Source: Pelagimonas varians
GTDB taxonomy: Bacteria; Pseudomonadota; Alphaproteobacteria; Rhodobacterales; Rhodobacteraceae
Assembly: GCF_003208435.1 (NCBI RefSeq)
Contig: NZ_QKMF01000011.1
Coordinates: 1 to 64,000, forward strand
DNA: 64,000 nt
Reading direction: 5' to 3'
Shown here: positions 46,341-55,248 of the stretch, in pieces
Position numbering within the stretch: the stretch's first letter is position 1
Layout: the number at the start of each line of letters is the position of its first letter
Notes under the pieces: generated by a model
What the model was told of the DNA's origin: nothing
Databases searched by the model: none
What the model saw: only the letters and a program-made list of their open reading frames with translations
Program-made: the position numbers and the translations under genes

Positions 46341-47663
46341 ATGAATTTCGACACAGCCTCACTGCCTCCCGTTGTGCAAAATATGCTTGGCTATGCCCTT
46401 CAGGTCTGGGACATCGCCAAGGTCTGGGTGCTCTCGCCTGCAGCATGGTCGCAATTCGGACTTTTGCTTGCGGCCTTTGCAGCCTCATATGTCCTGAACA
46501 AACGGCTGCGGCCGTTGTTGGAACGCATTTTGACGCCAGAGCCAGGCAAGACGTCGATCCTGTCAACAATTCGCAGGTTTGTGCTGATCTTTGTCCCGCT
46601 GCTTTTGCCGCTTTTAGCATGGGGGTTCACCGCGATTGGAGAGCAGGCGACGCGCGCCCTGTTTGGGTCTGGTGCCGTCATCGCCTTTGGCAAACGTGTT
46701 TTCTTGCTTCTTGCGGCTCGGATTTTGGTTCAGGAAATCATCACCGACGTTTTCTTACGTGTCTTGGGCAAAACTATTTTGCTGCCGATTATGGTGCTCT
46801 ATGCACTTGGCCTATTGGACTACGCCACCGCCTATCTGAACGAAATGACGGTATCGCTCGGGAATATCGAGTTCACTGTAATGGCGGTGATCCGCGGCGT
46901 CATTGCCGGTTCAATCCTGTTTTGGCTGGGGCGTTGGTCCAATGACCAAACCGGCAGCTATCTTGAAAAACAGGAAGAATTGCGGCCAGCCGCCCGCCAA
47001 TTGGCCACCAAAGCCGCAGAGCTAACGATCTATGGCATCGCGTTCATCTTGTTGATGAGCATCATCGGCGTACCGCTGACCTCTCTCGCCGTGCTATCTG
47101 GTGCCATTGGTGTTGGCCTTGGGTTCGGTCTGCAAAAGATCGCATCGAATTACATCTCCGGCGTAATCTTGCTGCTAGAGGGCCAAGCGACAGTGGGCGA
47201 CTACGTCGAGCTTGATAACGGCATGGCAGGCACCATTGTCCAAACCACTGCCCGCGCAATGATTTTAGAAACCTATGACGGCCGTTGGATCGTGGTGCCC
47301 AACGAGGATTTCATCACCACTCGCGTCATAAACTATTCCGATCAAGGATCTACTAACCGGTACGAAGTGCCGTTTTCTGTCAGCTATAAAACCGACATCA
47401 ACAAAATTCCTGACATCATTGAATCGGCGGTCGCAAAACATCCGGCTGTGCTGAGCGACCCGTTTCCACCTGACTGTGAATTTCGTGCTTTTGGCGACAG
47501 CGGCGTTGAGTTCGCCGTCGAATTTTGGGTCAATGGCATCGATGATGGCCGCCATAAATTCAGCTCGGACGTCGGATTTTTGATCTGGAACGCGCTGCGC
47601 GACAACGACATCGAAATCCCTTACCCACATCGGGTTATCGAAATGAGGACCCCCGACACATGA
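46341..47663 (+). CDS. Mechanosensitive ion channel of the MscS family
   Basis: 440 residues. Five to six hydrophobic segments, the last one being the pore helix GAIGVGLGFGLQKIASNYISGV, cited as GVGLGFGLQKIASNYISG. It is followed by the beta domain GDYVELDNGMAGTIVQTTARAMILETYDGRWIVVPNEDFI, cited as VQTTARAMILETYDGR and VPNEDFI, and a C-terminal vestibule domain. Larger than E. coli MscS (286 residues), with extra N-terminal helices. Opens under hypo-osmotic shock. The product of 47660-48853 follows with ATGA overlap. Confidence 0.9.
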   Translation: MNFDTASLPPVVQNMLGYALQVWDIAKVWVLSPAAWSQFGLLLAAFAASYVLNKRLRPLLERILTPEPGKTSILSTIRRFVLIFVPLLLPLLAWGFTAIGEQATRALFGSGAVIAFGKRVFLLLAARILVQEIITDVFLRVLGKTILLPIMVLYALGLLDYATAYLNEMTVSLGNIEFTVMAVIRGVIAGSILFWLGRWSNDQTGSYLEKQEELRPAARQLATKAAELTIYGIAFILLMSIIGVPLTSLAVLSGAIGVGLGFGLQKIASNYISGVILLLEGQATVGDYVELDNGMAGTIVQTTARAMILETYDGRWIVVPNEDFITTRVINYSDQGSTNRYEVPFSVSYKTDINKIPDIIESAVAKHPAVLSDPFPPDCEFRAFGDSGVEFAVEFWVNGIDDGRHKFSSDVGFLIWNALRDNDIEIPYPHRVIEMRTPDT

Positions 47664-48853
47664 GCCAAACCCTTGTCATAGGCGGCGGACCTGCGGGATT
47701 GATGGCCGCGGAAATGCTACTGGACGCGGGCCACGGCGTCATCTTGGCGGATGCAAAACCGTCTTTGGGGCGCAAAATGCTGATGGCAGGAAAATCCGGC
47801 CTTAACCTCACCAAAGTCGAACCGCTAGAAACATTCATCGAAGCCTATCGCGATGATGCGGCCCGTCTTAGACCGATGTTGCGGGATTTTGGACCCGGGC
47901 AGGTGCGGCAATGGGCGCAAGACCTCGCGCAAGACACATTCGTCGGCTCATCCGGCCGTCTCTATCCAACAGCCATGAAAGCCTCTCCGCTGCTAAGAGC
48001 ATGGCTGGCGCGATTGATCGCCAAAGGTTTGGACATTCGAACCCGCTGCCGCTGGACGGGCTGGGATCACAATGGTGCAGCCTGTTTTGAGACACCTAAG
48101 GGGCCACTGGCTTTAACCGCCGACGCAACCGTTCTCGCCCTCGGAGGGGCCAGTTGGGCCCGTCTTGGGTCAGACGGAAAATGGGCGGATCAAATGGCAC
48201 AAGGCAACGTGGCTGTCACGCCTTTTGCGGCATCCAATGTTGGTGTTGTCGTTTCCTGGAGCGATCACATGCGCCGCTTTTTCGGCAGTCCGATCAAAAA
48301 CGCCTGCTTTTCAGCTGGCGACCAAACCCAGCGCGGCGAAGTCATTCTATCCGCGCGCGGGATCGAAGGAGGCGGCATTTATCCGCTTTCACCGTCGCTG
48401 CGGGACGGAGCCGCACTGCATATCGATTTGATGCCGGACCTTTCTCATGACGCATTGATCACCCGCCTGAAAAAAACACGCGGGAAACAAAGCCTGTCGA
48501 ACCATCTGCGCAAAGCCCTGCGTTTGCCCGCGCAGGTCATGGCTTTGCTCAACGAAGTGCAACGGCCATTGCCATCGGATTCCGCCAAACTTGCGCAACT
48601 TTTGAAAGCTGTGCCCGTTCCATACACAGGCCTGCGCCCTATGGACGAGGCCATATCAACCGCAGGCGGCGTAGCGTTTTCCGGTTTGACCAGCGATCTG
48701 ATGATCAAAAACAGACCGGGTGTGTTTTGTGCAGGTGAAATGTTGGAATGGGATGCGCCCACTGGCGGGTATTTGATCACAGCCTGCCTTTCGACGGGCC
48801 GCTGGGCCGGACTACATGCAGCCGACTATCTTGACGGGCCTATTTCCAGCTGA
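47660..48853 (+). CDS. HI0933-type NAD(P)/FAD-dependent oxidoreductase
   Basis: 397-residue flavoprotein of the HI0933/BaiN family. FAD-binding GGGPAGLMAAEMLLDAG starts at residue 8, then GRKMLMAGKSGLNLTKVE, which is diagnostic. Later TVLALGGASWARLGSDGKW and YTGLRPMDEAISTAGGVAF, and the C-terminal second FAD contact GVFCAGEMLEWDAPTGGYL. Substrate unknown. ATGA overlap with the MscS gene means cotranslation. Its last 14 bases overlap the BON/OmpA gene on the other strand. Confidence 0.88.
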   Translation: MSQTLVIGGGPAGLMAAEMLLDAGHGVILADAKPSLGRKMLMAGKSGLNLTKVEPLETFIEAYRDDAARLRPMLRDFGPGQVRQWAQDLAQDTFVGSSGRLYPTAMKASPLLRAWLARLIAKGLDIRTRCRWTGWDHNGAACFETPKGPLALTADATVLALGGASWARLGSDGKWADQMAQGNVAVTPFAASNVGVVVSWSDHMRRFFGSPIKNACFSAGDQTQRGEVILSARGIEGGGIYPLSPSLRDGAALHIDLMPDLSHDALITRLKKTRGKQSLSNHLRKALRLPAQVMALLNEVQRPLPSDSAKLAQLLKAVPVPYTGLRPMDEAISTAGGVAFSGLTSDLMIKNRPGVFCAGEMLEWDAPTGGYLITACLSTGRWAGLHAADYLDGPISS

Positions 48854-50951
48854 CCACCACACGGTCACCGCCTTGTGCCTGATCAGCGGTCCGGCTGGTC
48901 ATTCGATCCGCAGAGACACCACGCTCAATCATCGCAAGGCGAACACTTTCAGTGCGGCGGCGACTAAGCTGCCTGTTCCAGGCGGGCACCTCGGAGCTGG
49001 ACACCTCGGCGCTGATCTGCGCGGTCAGACTTCCAAATCGGGTGCAGATCCGTAGCACCGCTGCCAAATGCGCCAAGGGCCATTCCGCCCCAAAACCCAA
49101 ACCAAAGCGGCCAGTTTCAAATGGGATCGGGGGCACCAACCCCATCTGCGCATCACAGTTTTCAACATTCGGCGCAAAACTGAGGGACGGCATCCAATAG
49201 CCTTCGGCAAAAATCTGCGGCTGCTGCAAGACAACATGCATCCGGCGCGCGCCCTCTAAGGGGGGAGGTTCGGCTTTGACGTGCAAAACGGTCTTTGGCG
49301 GCAAGGCCTGAACCAGCGCCGCCTTGAGCGCAGCTGCATCTTGGCCCGGCATCGGAACCACAGAAACGGTGATCGTGTCCAACGTATAGTCAAGTGAGAT
49401 GCTCTCAACCTCGCTCAACCAACCCCGAAGAGCCACGAGAACCCGCAGCACCTCCGCGCCTTCCCCGTCCGGAGACACCTGCGGTTTTCCCCGTATTTCA
49501 AACCCGCCCAAGGCTTCGGACAGCACTGCAGGCGACAGACCCGCCGGCAGTTTCCCCACCACCGCTGCATTTGTGGCAACATCAAAACTCAATCGGAATT
49601 CCGGTGGATTGCCGTCATCGAGCAGCAAAACATCAAAGTCGGCGGCATTGTCCAACACCACATCTGCCGCACGCCGCGCCTGTGGGTCTGCGGCCGTACC
49701 GGTCACTGCCACGCCCTCGGCACCATAGGTCAAACGTCCCGCTTCAAGCGCTTTGAGCGCAGGAAGGGCCGCCCAAAACGGCGCATCCCACCCGTGTAGA
49801 TCAGGATGAGGCGCATAGGTAAGGTCCAATTGGCCAGCGTCGCCAAACCCTGCTTTTTCCAAGAAAACCGCAGTTGCGTCATCCCCCTGCGCGGTCAAAA
49901 ACGTGCTGGGGACATGGCCCGACAGGGCCAAGGTGCGCCCATCCCATTCGGCTAATAGGCTCAAAGGAATTCCGTCACTTTGAGGAGTTAGCGCTGTAGT
50001 AAAAACCACCCCGCCGGGCAATTCACCACCCAAGGTCTCTATCTGCTCGATCGTCTCTTGCGGCATCGGACCGCCTTGGATGGTTAGAACATCCGGACTG
50101 ACAGTAATCACACCGTCTTCCAGATACTCAAACATTTTCAATGCGATATCCGTCACCGGCTGAAACGTTGGTACGCCCAAATCAACAGCCGCCGTGCGGA
50201 CTGATCCAACAACATGCCCGCCCAACGCATTCAAGCCAGACGGGGTGTAATCTGGCGGAAGCTTTCCACTATATCGGACGCCCATAATCGGGTCGCGTGA
50301 AACAAAGAAACTGTAGGGCAAACCGTCGTCTTGGGTCTTAACGTCCAAGGTAAGCTCATAGCCATCTGGCAGTTGCGCAAGATCCGCCTCAATCGCAGCG
50401 GCATGCATGGGTAGCGGAACGGTTCCGGAAACGGCAATCCTGCGGTCAACCACGTCCACGGTCCCATCGACCATCTGCAACAATGCCTGCGCGGTGCGCT
50501 GCACAACCTTCGCCCAATCCGCATCAGGAACACCCGCTGCGACAACCAAATCGGTTTGCTCCAGTTCAAGGATCTTTGAAAGGGCAGCCAAGGTCGTCTC
50601 TCCGGGTACAAACCCTTGCGCCGTTATCCCCGCATCCGATTTGGACAGTGCTATGGAAAAAGGGGCGGCATTGGGCAAGACAACCCAGTCGCCAATCACA
50701 GCTTCCACCCCATCCAAGGCTGCAAGTCGGGCTTCTATCGCCTGCGCGGCTTCTTTTGTTTCCACCCGTCCTTTGGCCGTGACCGCACGCCCCTTTACCG
50801 AAATTTGGACCGGATGCTTTTCTTGATACACCGCACCGTCGGCAGCGGCCTTAATACCAGCCGCAACCAACGCGTTTTCATCCGGTACGCGAAAGACACC
50901 CAGACCAATAACGGTCAGGATAATTGCAATTATGGCAAAGAGATCGCGCAT
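48840..50951 (-). CDS. BON-domain and OmpA-like peptidoglycan-binding envelope protein
   Basis: 703 residues. One N-terminal transmembrane helix (LFAIIAIILTVIGLGVF), then several BON-like repeats of about 70 residues: QISVKGRAVTAKGRVETKEA with LAALDGVEAV, ISKSDAGITAQG-like, RIAVSGTVPLP and GVAVTGTAADPQ. The C-terminus (about 590-703) is an OmpA domain with LSFAPNVENCDAQ and LSRRRTESVRLAMIERGVSADRM. Predicted to be tethered in the inner membrane and to bind the wall. The start is uncertain: the ATG at 50951 comes 10 bases after the stop of the transaminase gene; the ATG at 50987 overlaps it. Neither has a good ribosome binding site. Confidence 0.8.
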   Translation of the reverse strand: MRDLFAIIAIILTVIGLGVFRVPDENALVAAGIKAAADGAVYQEKHPVQISVKGRAVTAKGRVETKEAAQAIEARLAALDGVEAVIGDWVVLPNAAPFSIALSKSDAGITAQGFVPGETTLAALSKILELEQTDLVVAAGVPDADWAKVVQRTAQALLQMVDGTVDVVDRRIAVSGTVPLPMHAAAIEADLAQLPDGYELTLDVKTQDDGLPYSFFVSRDPIMGVRYSGKLPPDYTPSGLNALGGHVVGSVRTAAVDLGVPTFQPVTDIALKMFEYLEDGVITVSPDVLTIQGGPMPQETIEQIETLGGELPGGVVFTTALTPQSDGIPLSLLAEWDGRTLALSGHVPSTFLTAQGDDATAVFLEKAGFGDAGQLDLTYAPHPDLHGWDAPFWAALPALKALEAGRLTYGAEGVAVTGTAADPQARRAADVVLDNAADFDVLLLDDGNPPEFRLSFDVATNAAVVGKLPAGLSPAVLSEALGGFEIRGKPQVSPDGEGAEVLRVLVALRGWLSEVESISLDYTLDTITVSVVPMPGQDAAALKAALVQALPPKTVLHVKAEPPPLEGARRMHVVLQQPQIFAEGYWMPSLSFAPNVENCDAQMGLVPPIPFETGRFGLGFGAEWPLAHLAAVLRICTRFGSLTAQISAEVSSSEVPAWNRQLSRRRTESVRLAMIERGVSADRMTSRTADQAQGGDRVVVSWK

Positions 50952-50961
50952 CGCCGCGCGA

Positions 50962-51825
50962 TCAGATCGCGGCCTTGCGGCTTTCATCCAGATAGATTTC
51001 GCGCAAACGCAATGCGTTGGAACCCGGAACGCCCGCGCCGATTTTTGCACCGTCGATTTCAACCACAGGCATCACAAACGTAGAGGCCGAGGTGATAAAC
51101 GCCTCATCTGCGGCTTGCGCCTCGGCGATGGTGAAATTGCGTTCTTCGACCTGCATTTGCGCTTCGCGGGCAAAGCGCAACACGGCGGCACGTGTGATAC
51201 CGTGCAAAATATCGTTCGACAAACCACGCGTTACGATAGTGTTGCCTTTGATGAAATACGCGTTGTTGGAAGTGCCCTCGGTGACAAATCCGTCTTCGAC
51301 CAGCCAAGCATCATCCGCACCGGCCTTTTTGGCCATCATCTTGCCCATCGACGGGTATAGTAGCTGCACAGTTTTAATATCGCGGCGACCCCAGCGTTGA
51401 TCGTCGATCGAAATGACCTTGATCCCTTTCTGGGCGACAGGGTTATCTGCCAAACCGGGTTTGTTCTGCGTGAACAAGACCAGCGTCGGCGGCGTGGTTT
51501 CGGGATCGGGGAATACAAAATCACGATCGTCGGGTGCGCCGCGGGTGACTTGCAAATAGACCATGCCCTCTTCGATTTCGTTGATCTTCACCAACTCGCG
51601 GTGAATCTCCAACAACTCATCCATGGTGCAAGGCGACGGCATGTCGAGTTCATCCAAAGAGCGCTGCAAACGCACAGCATGGCCGTCAAAATCGATCAGC
51701 TTGCCGTCCAGAACGCTGGTCACTTCGTACACGCCATCTGCCATCAAAAATGCGCGATCAAAGATGGAAACCTTGGCTTCATTTTCTGGCAAATACTCGC
51801 CATTCACGTAAACGGTGCGCGTCAT
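50962..51825 (-). CDS. D-amino acid (D-alanine) transaminase, class IV
   Basis: 287-residue PLP enzyme of fold type IV. Start RTVYVNGEYLPENEAKVSIFDRAFLMADGVYEV (cited as VSIFDRAFLMADGVYEV); active-site lysine in KTVQLLYPSMGKMMAKKAG; cofactor phosphate loop TEGTSNNAYFI and GITRAAVLRFA. The arrangement matches D-amino acid transaminases, which pass the amino group of D-Ala to 2-oxoglutarate, giving D-Glu. That suits the next two genes upstream (DgcA-like and DgcN-like), 95 and 86 bases away. Branched-chain transaminase and 4-amino-4-deoxychorismate lyase are less likely alternatives. Confidence 0.82.
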   Translation of the reverse strand: MTRTVYVNGEYLPENEAKVSIFDRAFLMADGVYEVTSVLDGKLIDFDGHAVRLQRSLDELDMPSPCTMDELLEIHRELVKINEIEEGMVYLQVTRGAPDDRDFVFPDPETTPPTLVLFTQNKPGLADNPVAQKGIKVISIDDQRWGRRDIKTVQLLYPSMGKMMAKKAGADDAWLVEDGFVTEGTSNNAYFIKGNTIVTRGLSNDILHGITRAAVLRFAREAQMQVEERNFTIAEAQAADEAFITSASTFVMPVVEIDGAKIGAGVPGSNALRLREIYLDESRKAAI

Positions 51826-51920
51826 GTTATATCTCCAAGTATGAGCGGCTGGCGGGCACGAGGTGCGATTTCACACCTCAAACGCCGTAAAACGTCTGCC
51901 GGGTTTCCCCAAATCGGTGT

Positions 51921-52883
51921 TTAGCCCCAAAGCGCAGGCTGAGGCGGATGCACCCCTTTGTCGTCAAACCGCAAAGGGTTACTGCGGTCTTCGGCCAGAA
52001 GAAGCGGCCCGTCAAGGTCCGTTACGGCCACGCCTTGGGCAACCAAGGTCGCAGGGGCCATTGCAAGACTGGATCCGACCATGCAGCCAACCATCAGATC
52101 ATAGCCTTCGGCCAAGGCGGCTTTTTTCAACTCAAGCGCCTCGGTCAGCCCGCCGGTTTTGTCCAGCTTGATGTTCACCACATCATATTTGCCTTTTAGA
52201 TTTGGCAGGCTGGCGCGGTCATGACAGCTTTCGTCGGCACAAACAGGCACCGGGCGGTCCATCCCAATCAATGCATCATCATCCCCTGCCGGCAGAGGCT
52301 GCTCAACCAAAGCCACGCCCAAGCGCACCAAATGCGGTGCAAGATTGGCGTACACTTCGGCACTCCACCCCTCGTTTGCATCGATGATAATTTGGGCATC
52401 CGGAGCACCGCGCCGCACGGCCTCAAGCCGGGGCATGTCATCGGGTGTTCCCAGTTTAATTTTGAGCAAGGGCCGAAAGGCATTGTCGCGCGCCGCTTGC
52501 TCCATGTTTTCGGGCGTACCTAGGGACAAGGTATAGGCTGTAATCTCGGGGCCTGGCGCGGGCAATCCCGCCAGCTCCCAAACCGGCACTCCCGCCTGTT
52601 TGGCCTCAAGATCCCACAAAGCACAATCCACGGCATTGCGCGCTGCACCTGCCGGTAGCAACCCTTGCAAAGCCTGCCGCGTCACATCAGCAGGCAGGCC
52701 TTCAATTTCGGCGGTGACGCTCTCCAAGGTTTCATCATAGCGGGCATAAGGCACACATTCACCGTATCCTGTGTGCCCATCACGGGTGATTGCAACGGTC
52801 AGTACTTTGGCTTCGGTGCGTGACCCGCGCGAAATGGTAAACACTTGCGCCAGACGAAACACATTCCGTGTCACTTCGATCAT
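51921..52883 (-). CDS. Enolase-superfamily epimerase, DgcA-like (N-acetyl-D-Glu racemase or dipeptide epimerase)
   Basis: 320 residues. Enolase superfamily, muconate-lactonising subgroup: LLKIKLGTPDD carries the KxK lysine, IIIDANEGWS, LVEQPLPAGDD and CADESCHDR give the metal ligands, NIKLDKTGGLTEALELKKAA the second lysine. E. coli YcjG-type proteins epimerise L-Ala-D-Glu. With the DUF1611 gene next door it matches the DgcN-DgcA pair reported in marine bacteria, in which, as I recall, N-acetyl-D-glutamate becomes N-acetyl-L-glutamate. Specificity not proven here. Confidence 0.8.
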   Translation of the reverse strand: MIEVTRNVFRLAQVFTISRGSRTEAKVLTVAITRDGHTGYGECVPYARYDETLESVTAEIEGLPADVTRQALQGLLPAGAARNAVDCALWDLEAKQAGVPVWELAGLPAPGPEITAYTLSLGTPENMEQAARDNAFRPLLKIKLGTPDDMPRLEAVRRGAPDAQIIIDANEGWSAEVYANLAPHLVRLGVALVEQPLPAGDDDALIGMDRPVPVCADESCHDRASLPNLKGKYDVVNIKLDKTGGLTEALELKKAALAEGYDLMVGCMVGSSLAMAPATLVAQGVAVTDLDGPLLLAEDRSNPLRFDDKGVHPPQPALWG

Positions 52884-52969
52884 TTAGTTTTCCAAACCTG
52901 TCTATCTGCCACCTCGCGGGATGGCGGGTGGGGCGACGCGCGTAGCGCAAGCGTCACCCCGTCATCAGA

Positions 52970-53971
52970 TCACACCGCAGCCAGTGCATCAACCAAACGG
53001 CCTGCACCATGTCGATAAGGATCAACCGTTGGCAGCCCCATGCGGTCCTCAACCTGCGCCATATAGGCAACGGCGTCCTCTTCACTCAAATGCTGAGTGT
53101 TTACCGAAATACCCACGACCTGACAGGCCGGATTGGACTTGCGCGCCAATGGCAGGGCCGTATCGCGCAACTCTTCTAGGGACGGCAAAGAAAACCCGGG
53201 CAGGCCGCGCATGTGCTCGCGCGTTGGTTCATGACACAGGATCAACGCGTCCGGCTGGCCTCCATGCACCAAAGCCATGGTCACGCCAGAATAGGAAATA
53301 TGAAAAAGCGAACCCTGCCCTTCGATCATATCCCAATGATCTTCTTCATTGTCTGGTGTCAGATATTCGATCGACCCGGCCATAAAGTCCGCAATCACCG
53401 CATCCAAGGGAACCCCATGTCCAGTAATCAAGATGCCAGTTTGGCCTGTCGCGCGGAATGTCGATTTCATACCGCGTTCTTGCATAACGGCGTCCATCGC
53501 CAGTGCTGTGTACATTTTTCCGACTGAGCAATCCGTCCCGACAGCCAAACAACGCTTGCCAGTGCGGTTCACCCCATTGGCGATAGGATACCCAACAGTC
53601 GGCACCCGCACATCGTGCAGGGTTCCACCAAAGGTTTGAGCGGCCGCCACCAGATCACCCTCGTCGCGAAGAAGGTTGTGCAAGCCCGAAGCCAGATCGA
53701 AACCCATTTCCAACGCTTGAATCAGAACTTCTTTCCAAGCAGGTGAAATCATGCCGCCGCGATTGGCCACGCCAATCACAAGCGTTTTGGCACCAGCGGC
53801 CTTGGCCTCGGCCAATGTCATGTCATTCAGACCCAGGTCCGCGCCGCAGCCCGGCAGGCGAATTTGACCCAGGGCATTTTCAGGGCGCCAGTCACGAATG
53901 CCGATGGCGACCTTTGCGGCCAACATGTCCGGCGCATCGCCGAGAAAAAGCAAATATGGTGTTTCAATCAT
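52970..53971 (-). CDS. DUF1611 family protein, DgcN-like (D-glutamate N-acetyltransferase)
   Basis: 333 residues. Two domains: N-terminal Rossmann-like LLFLGDAPDMLAAKVAIGI, GVANRGGMISPAWKEVL; C-terminal P-loop-like part RCLAVGTDCSVGKMYTALAM near residue 150, ITGHGVPLDAVIADF and IEGQGSLFHISYSGV. This is the DUF1611 family, characterised as DgcN in marine bacteria, part of a D-Glu degradation route with DgcA. Lies 86 bases upstream of the DgcA-like gene on the same strand. First gene of the D-amino-acid block; divergent from mcl1 with a 254-base gap. Confidence 0.78.
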   Translation of the reverse strand: MIETPYLLFLGDAPDMLAAKVAIGIRDWRPENALGQIRLPGCGADLGLNDMTLAEAKAAGAKTLVIGVANRGGMISPAWKEVLIQALEMGFDLASGLHNLLRDEGDLVAAAQTFGGTLHDVRVPTVGYPIANGVNRTGKRCLAVGTDCSVGKMYTALAMDAVMQERGMKSTFRATGQTGILITGHGVPLDAVIADFMAGSIEYLTPDNEEDHWDMIEGQGSLFHISYSGVTMALVHGGQPDALILCHEPTREHMRGLPGFSLPSLEELRDTALPLARKSNPACQVVGISVNTQHLSEEDAVAYMAQVEDRMGLPTVDPYRHGAGRLVDALAAV

Positions 53972-54090
53972 GGCGCGTCCCCAAAAGTGCAGGTGTGTTT
54001 TTAACTTGACGAAGTTTGGCCCGCATTTTTCAGAATATCCTTGCTAGATTGCGAAGCTGAGCCTCAATTTTCGAAGATTATCCGGTAAAT

Positions 54091-54212
54091 GAAATTTATT
54101 CGCGAAATTATTCGACGCGCCGCAGCGCAGAAACACATGCAGGTTCTTTTTGCTTGCGCAGCATTGCGCAATTTAATAACCCGTGAGGTAGAGAAATCGA
54201 AATTTCCTTACC
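54091..54212 (+). promoter_or_regulatory. Operator-like repeats upstream of mcl1
   Basis: Three elements in the 254-base gap between dgcN-like and mcl1. (1) Adjacent direct repeats GAAATTTATTCGC (54091-54103) and GAAATTATTCG (54104-54114). (2) TTGCGCA twice, at 54154-54160 and 54164-54170, spaced exactly 10 bases, one helical turn. (3) An imperfect inverted repeat GGTAGAGAAAT / ATTTCCTTACC (54187-54211). The mcl1 ribosome binding site AAGGGATC follows. Similar TTTGCAAA pairs are known regulator sites for acyl-CoA metabolism in rhodobacters. Confidence 0.4.
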
Positions 54213-54225
54213 GAAGGGATCTGCC

Positions 54226-55185
54226 ATGAGCTTCCGAATTCAACCCACCGCCCCTGCCCGCCCCAACCGTTGCCAACTGTTTGGCCCCGGCTCGAACACC
54301 AAGCTGTTCCCGAAAATGGCGGCTTCTGCGGCAGATGTCATCAATCTGGATCTCGAAGATTCCGTCGCGCCTTCGGATAAAGACACCGCCCGCGCCAATA
54401 TCATCGAGGCGCTTAACACCATTGATTGGGGCAAAAAATACATGTCCGTGCGCATCAATGGGCTCGATACGCCCTATTGGTACCGTGACGTGGTCGACCT
54501 GTTAGAACAAGCCGGTGATCGCATTGACCAGATCATGATCCCCAAGGTTGGCTGCGCCGCCGATGTCTATGCTGTTGATGCGCTTGTCACAGCGATTGAA
54601 ACAGCCAAGGGTCGCACTAAGCCGATCAGTTTTGAAGTCATCATCGAATCGGCCGCCGGTCTGGCCCATGTCGAAGAAATCGCGGCGTCTAGCCCGCGCA
54701 TGCAAGCCATGAGCCTTGGCGCGGCAGATTTCGCCGCTTCGATGGGGATGCAGACCACTGGCATCGGTGGGACGCAAGAAAACTATTACATGTTGCACGG
54801 CGAGACGCGGCACTATTCAGATCCATGGCATTGGGCGCAGACCGCGATTGTTGCGGCTTGCCGGACGCATGGTGTTTTGCCGGTCGACGGACCCTTTGGT
54901 GACTTCTCGGACGACGAAGGCTATATCGCTCAGGCCAAACGGTCAGCGACATTGGGCATGGTTGGCAAATGGGCTATCCATCCTAAGCAGATTGCGCTGG
55001 CCAACGATGTTTTCACCCCCTCAGAAACCGCTGTAACAGAAGCGCGCGAAATTCTGGCGGCGATGGAAACGGCCAAGGCCAATGGTGAGGGGGCTACGGT
55101 CTACAAAGGCCGCTTGGTCGACATCGCCAGCATCAAACAAGCCGAAGTGATTGTCGCGCAATCGGAGTTGATTGCAGCATCTTAA
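54226..55185 (+). CDS. mcl1: L-malyl-CoA/beta-methylmalyl-CoA lyase
   Basis: 319 residues, very close in pattern to Rhodobacter sphaeroides Mcl1 (SFRIQPTAPARPNRCQLFGP). CitE-like TIM barrel: NLDLEDSVAPSDK, FEVIIESAAGLAHVEEIA and the GAADFAASMGMQTTGIGGTQENYY region, quoted in part; GKWAIHPKQIALAN at the CoA-binding end. Cleaves (2R,3S)-beta-methylmalyl-CoA to glyoxylate and propionyl-CoA in the ethylmalonyl-CoA pathway, and malyl-CoA to acetyl-CoA and glyoxylate. Start ATG 54226 with AAGGGAT before it. Monocistronic, closed by the terminator at 55202-55247. Confidence 0.94.
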   Translation: MSFRIQPTAPARPNRCQLFGPGSNTKLFPKMAASAADVINLDLEDSVAPSDKDTARANIIEALNTIDWGKKYMSVRINGLDTPYWYRDVVDLLEQAGDRIDQIMIPKVGCAADVYAVDALVTAIETAKGRTKPISFEVIIESAAGLAHVEEIAASSPRMQAMSLGAADFAASMGMQTTGIGGTQENYYMLHGETRHYSDPWHWAQTAIVAACRTHGVLPVDGPFGDFSDDEGYIAQAKRSATLGMVGKWAIHPKQIALANDVFTPSETAVTEAREILAAMETAKANGEGATVYKGRLVDIASIKQAEVIVAQSELIAAS

Positions 55186-55201
55186 ATCAATGCTGAATGT
55201 C

Positions 55202-55247
55202 AAAGCGGCTGGTTCCCATGTATCGGTGGCCGGCCGCTTTTGTCGTT
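55202..55247 (+). terminator. Terminator after mcl1
   Basis: AAAGCGGCTGG (55202-55212) pairs with CCGGCCGCTTT (55230-55240), one G-U pair, 17-nt loop, followed by TGTCGTT. 17 bases after the mcl1 stop. Confidence 0.65.
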
Positions 55248-55248
55248 G

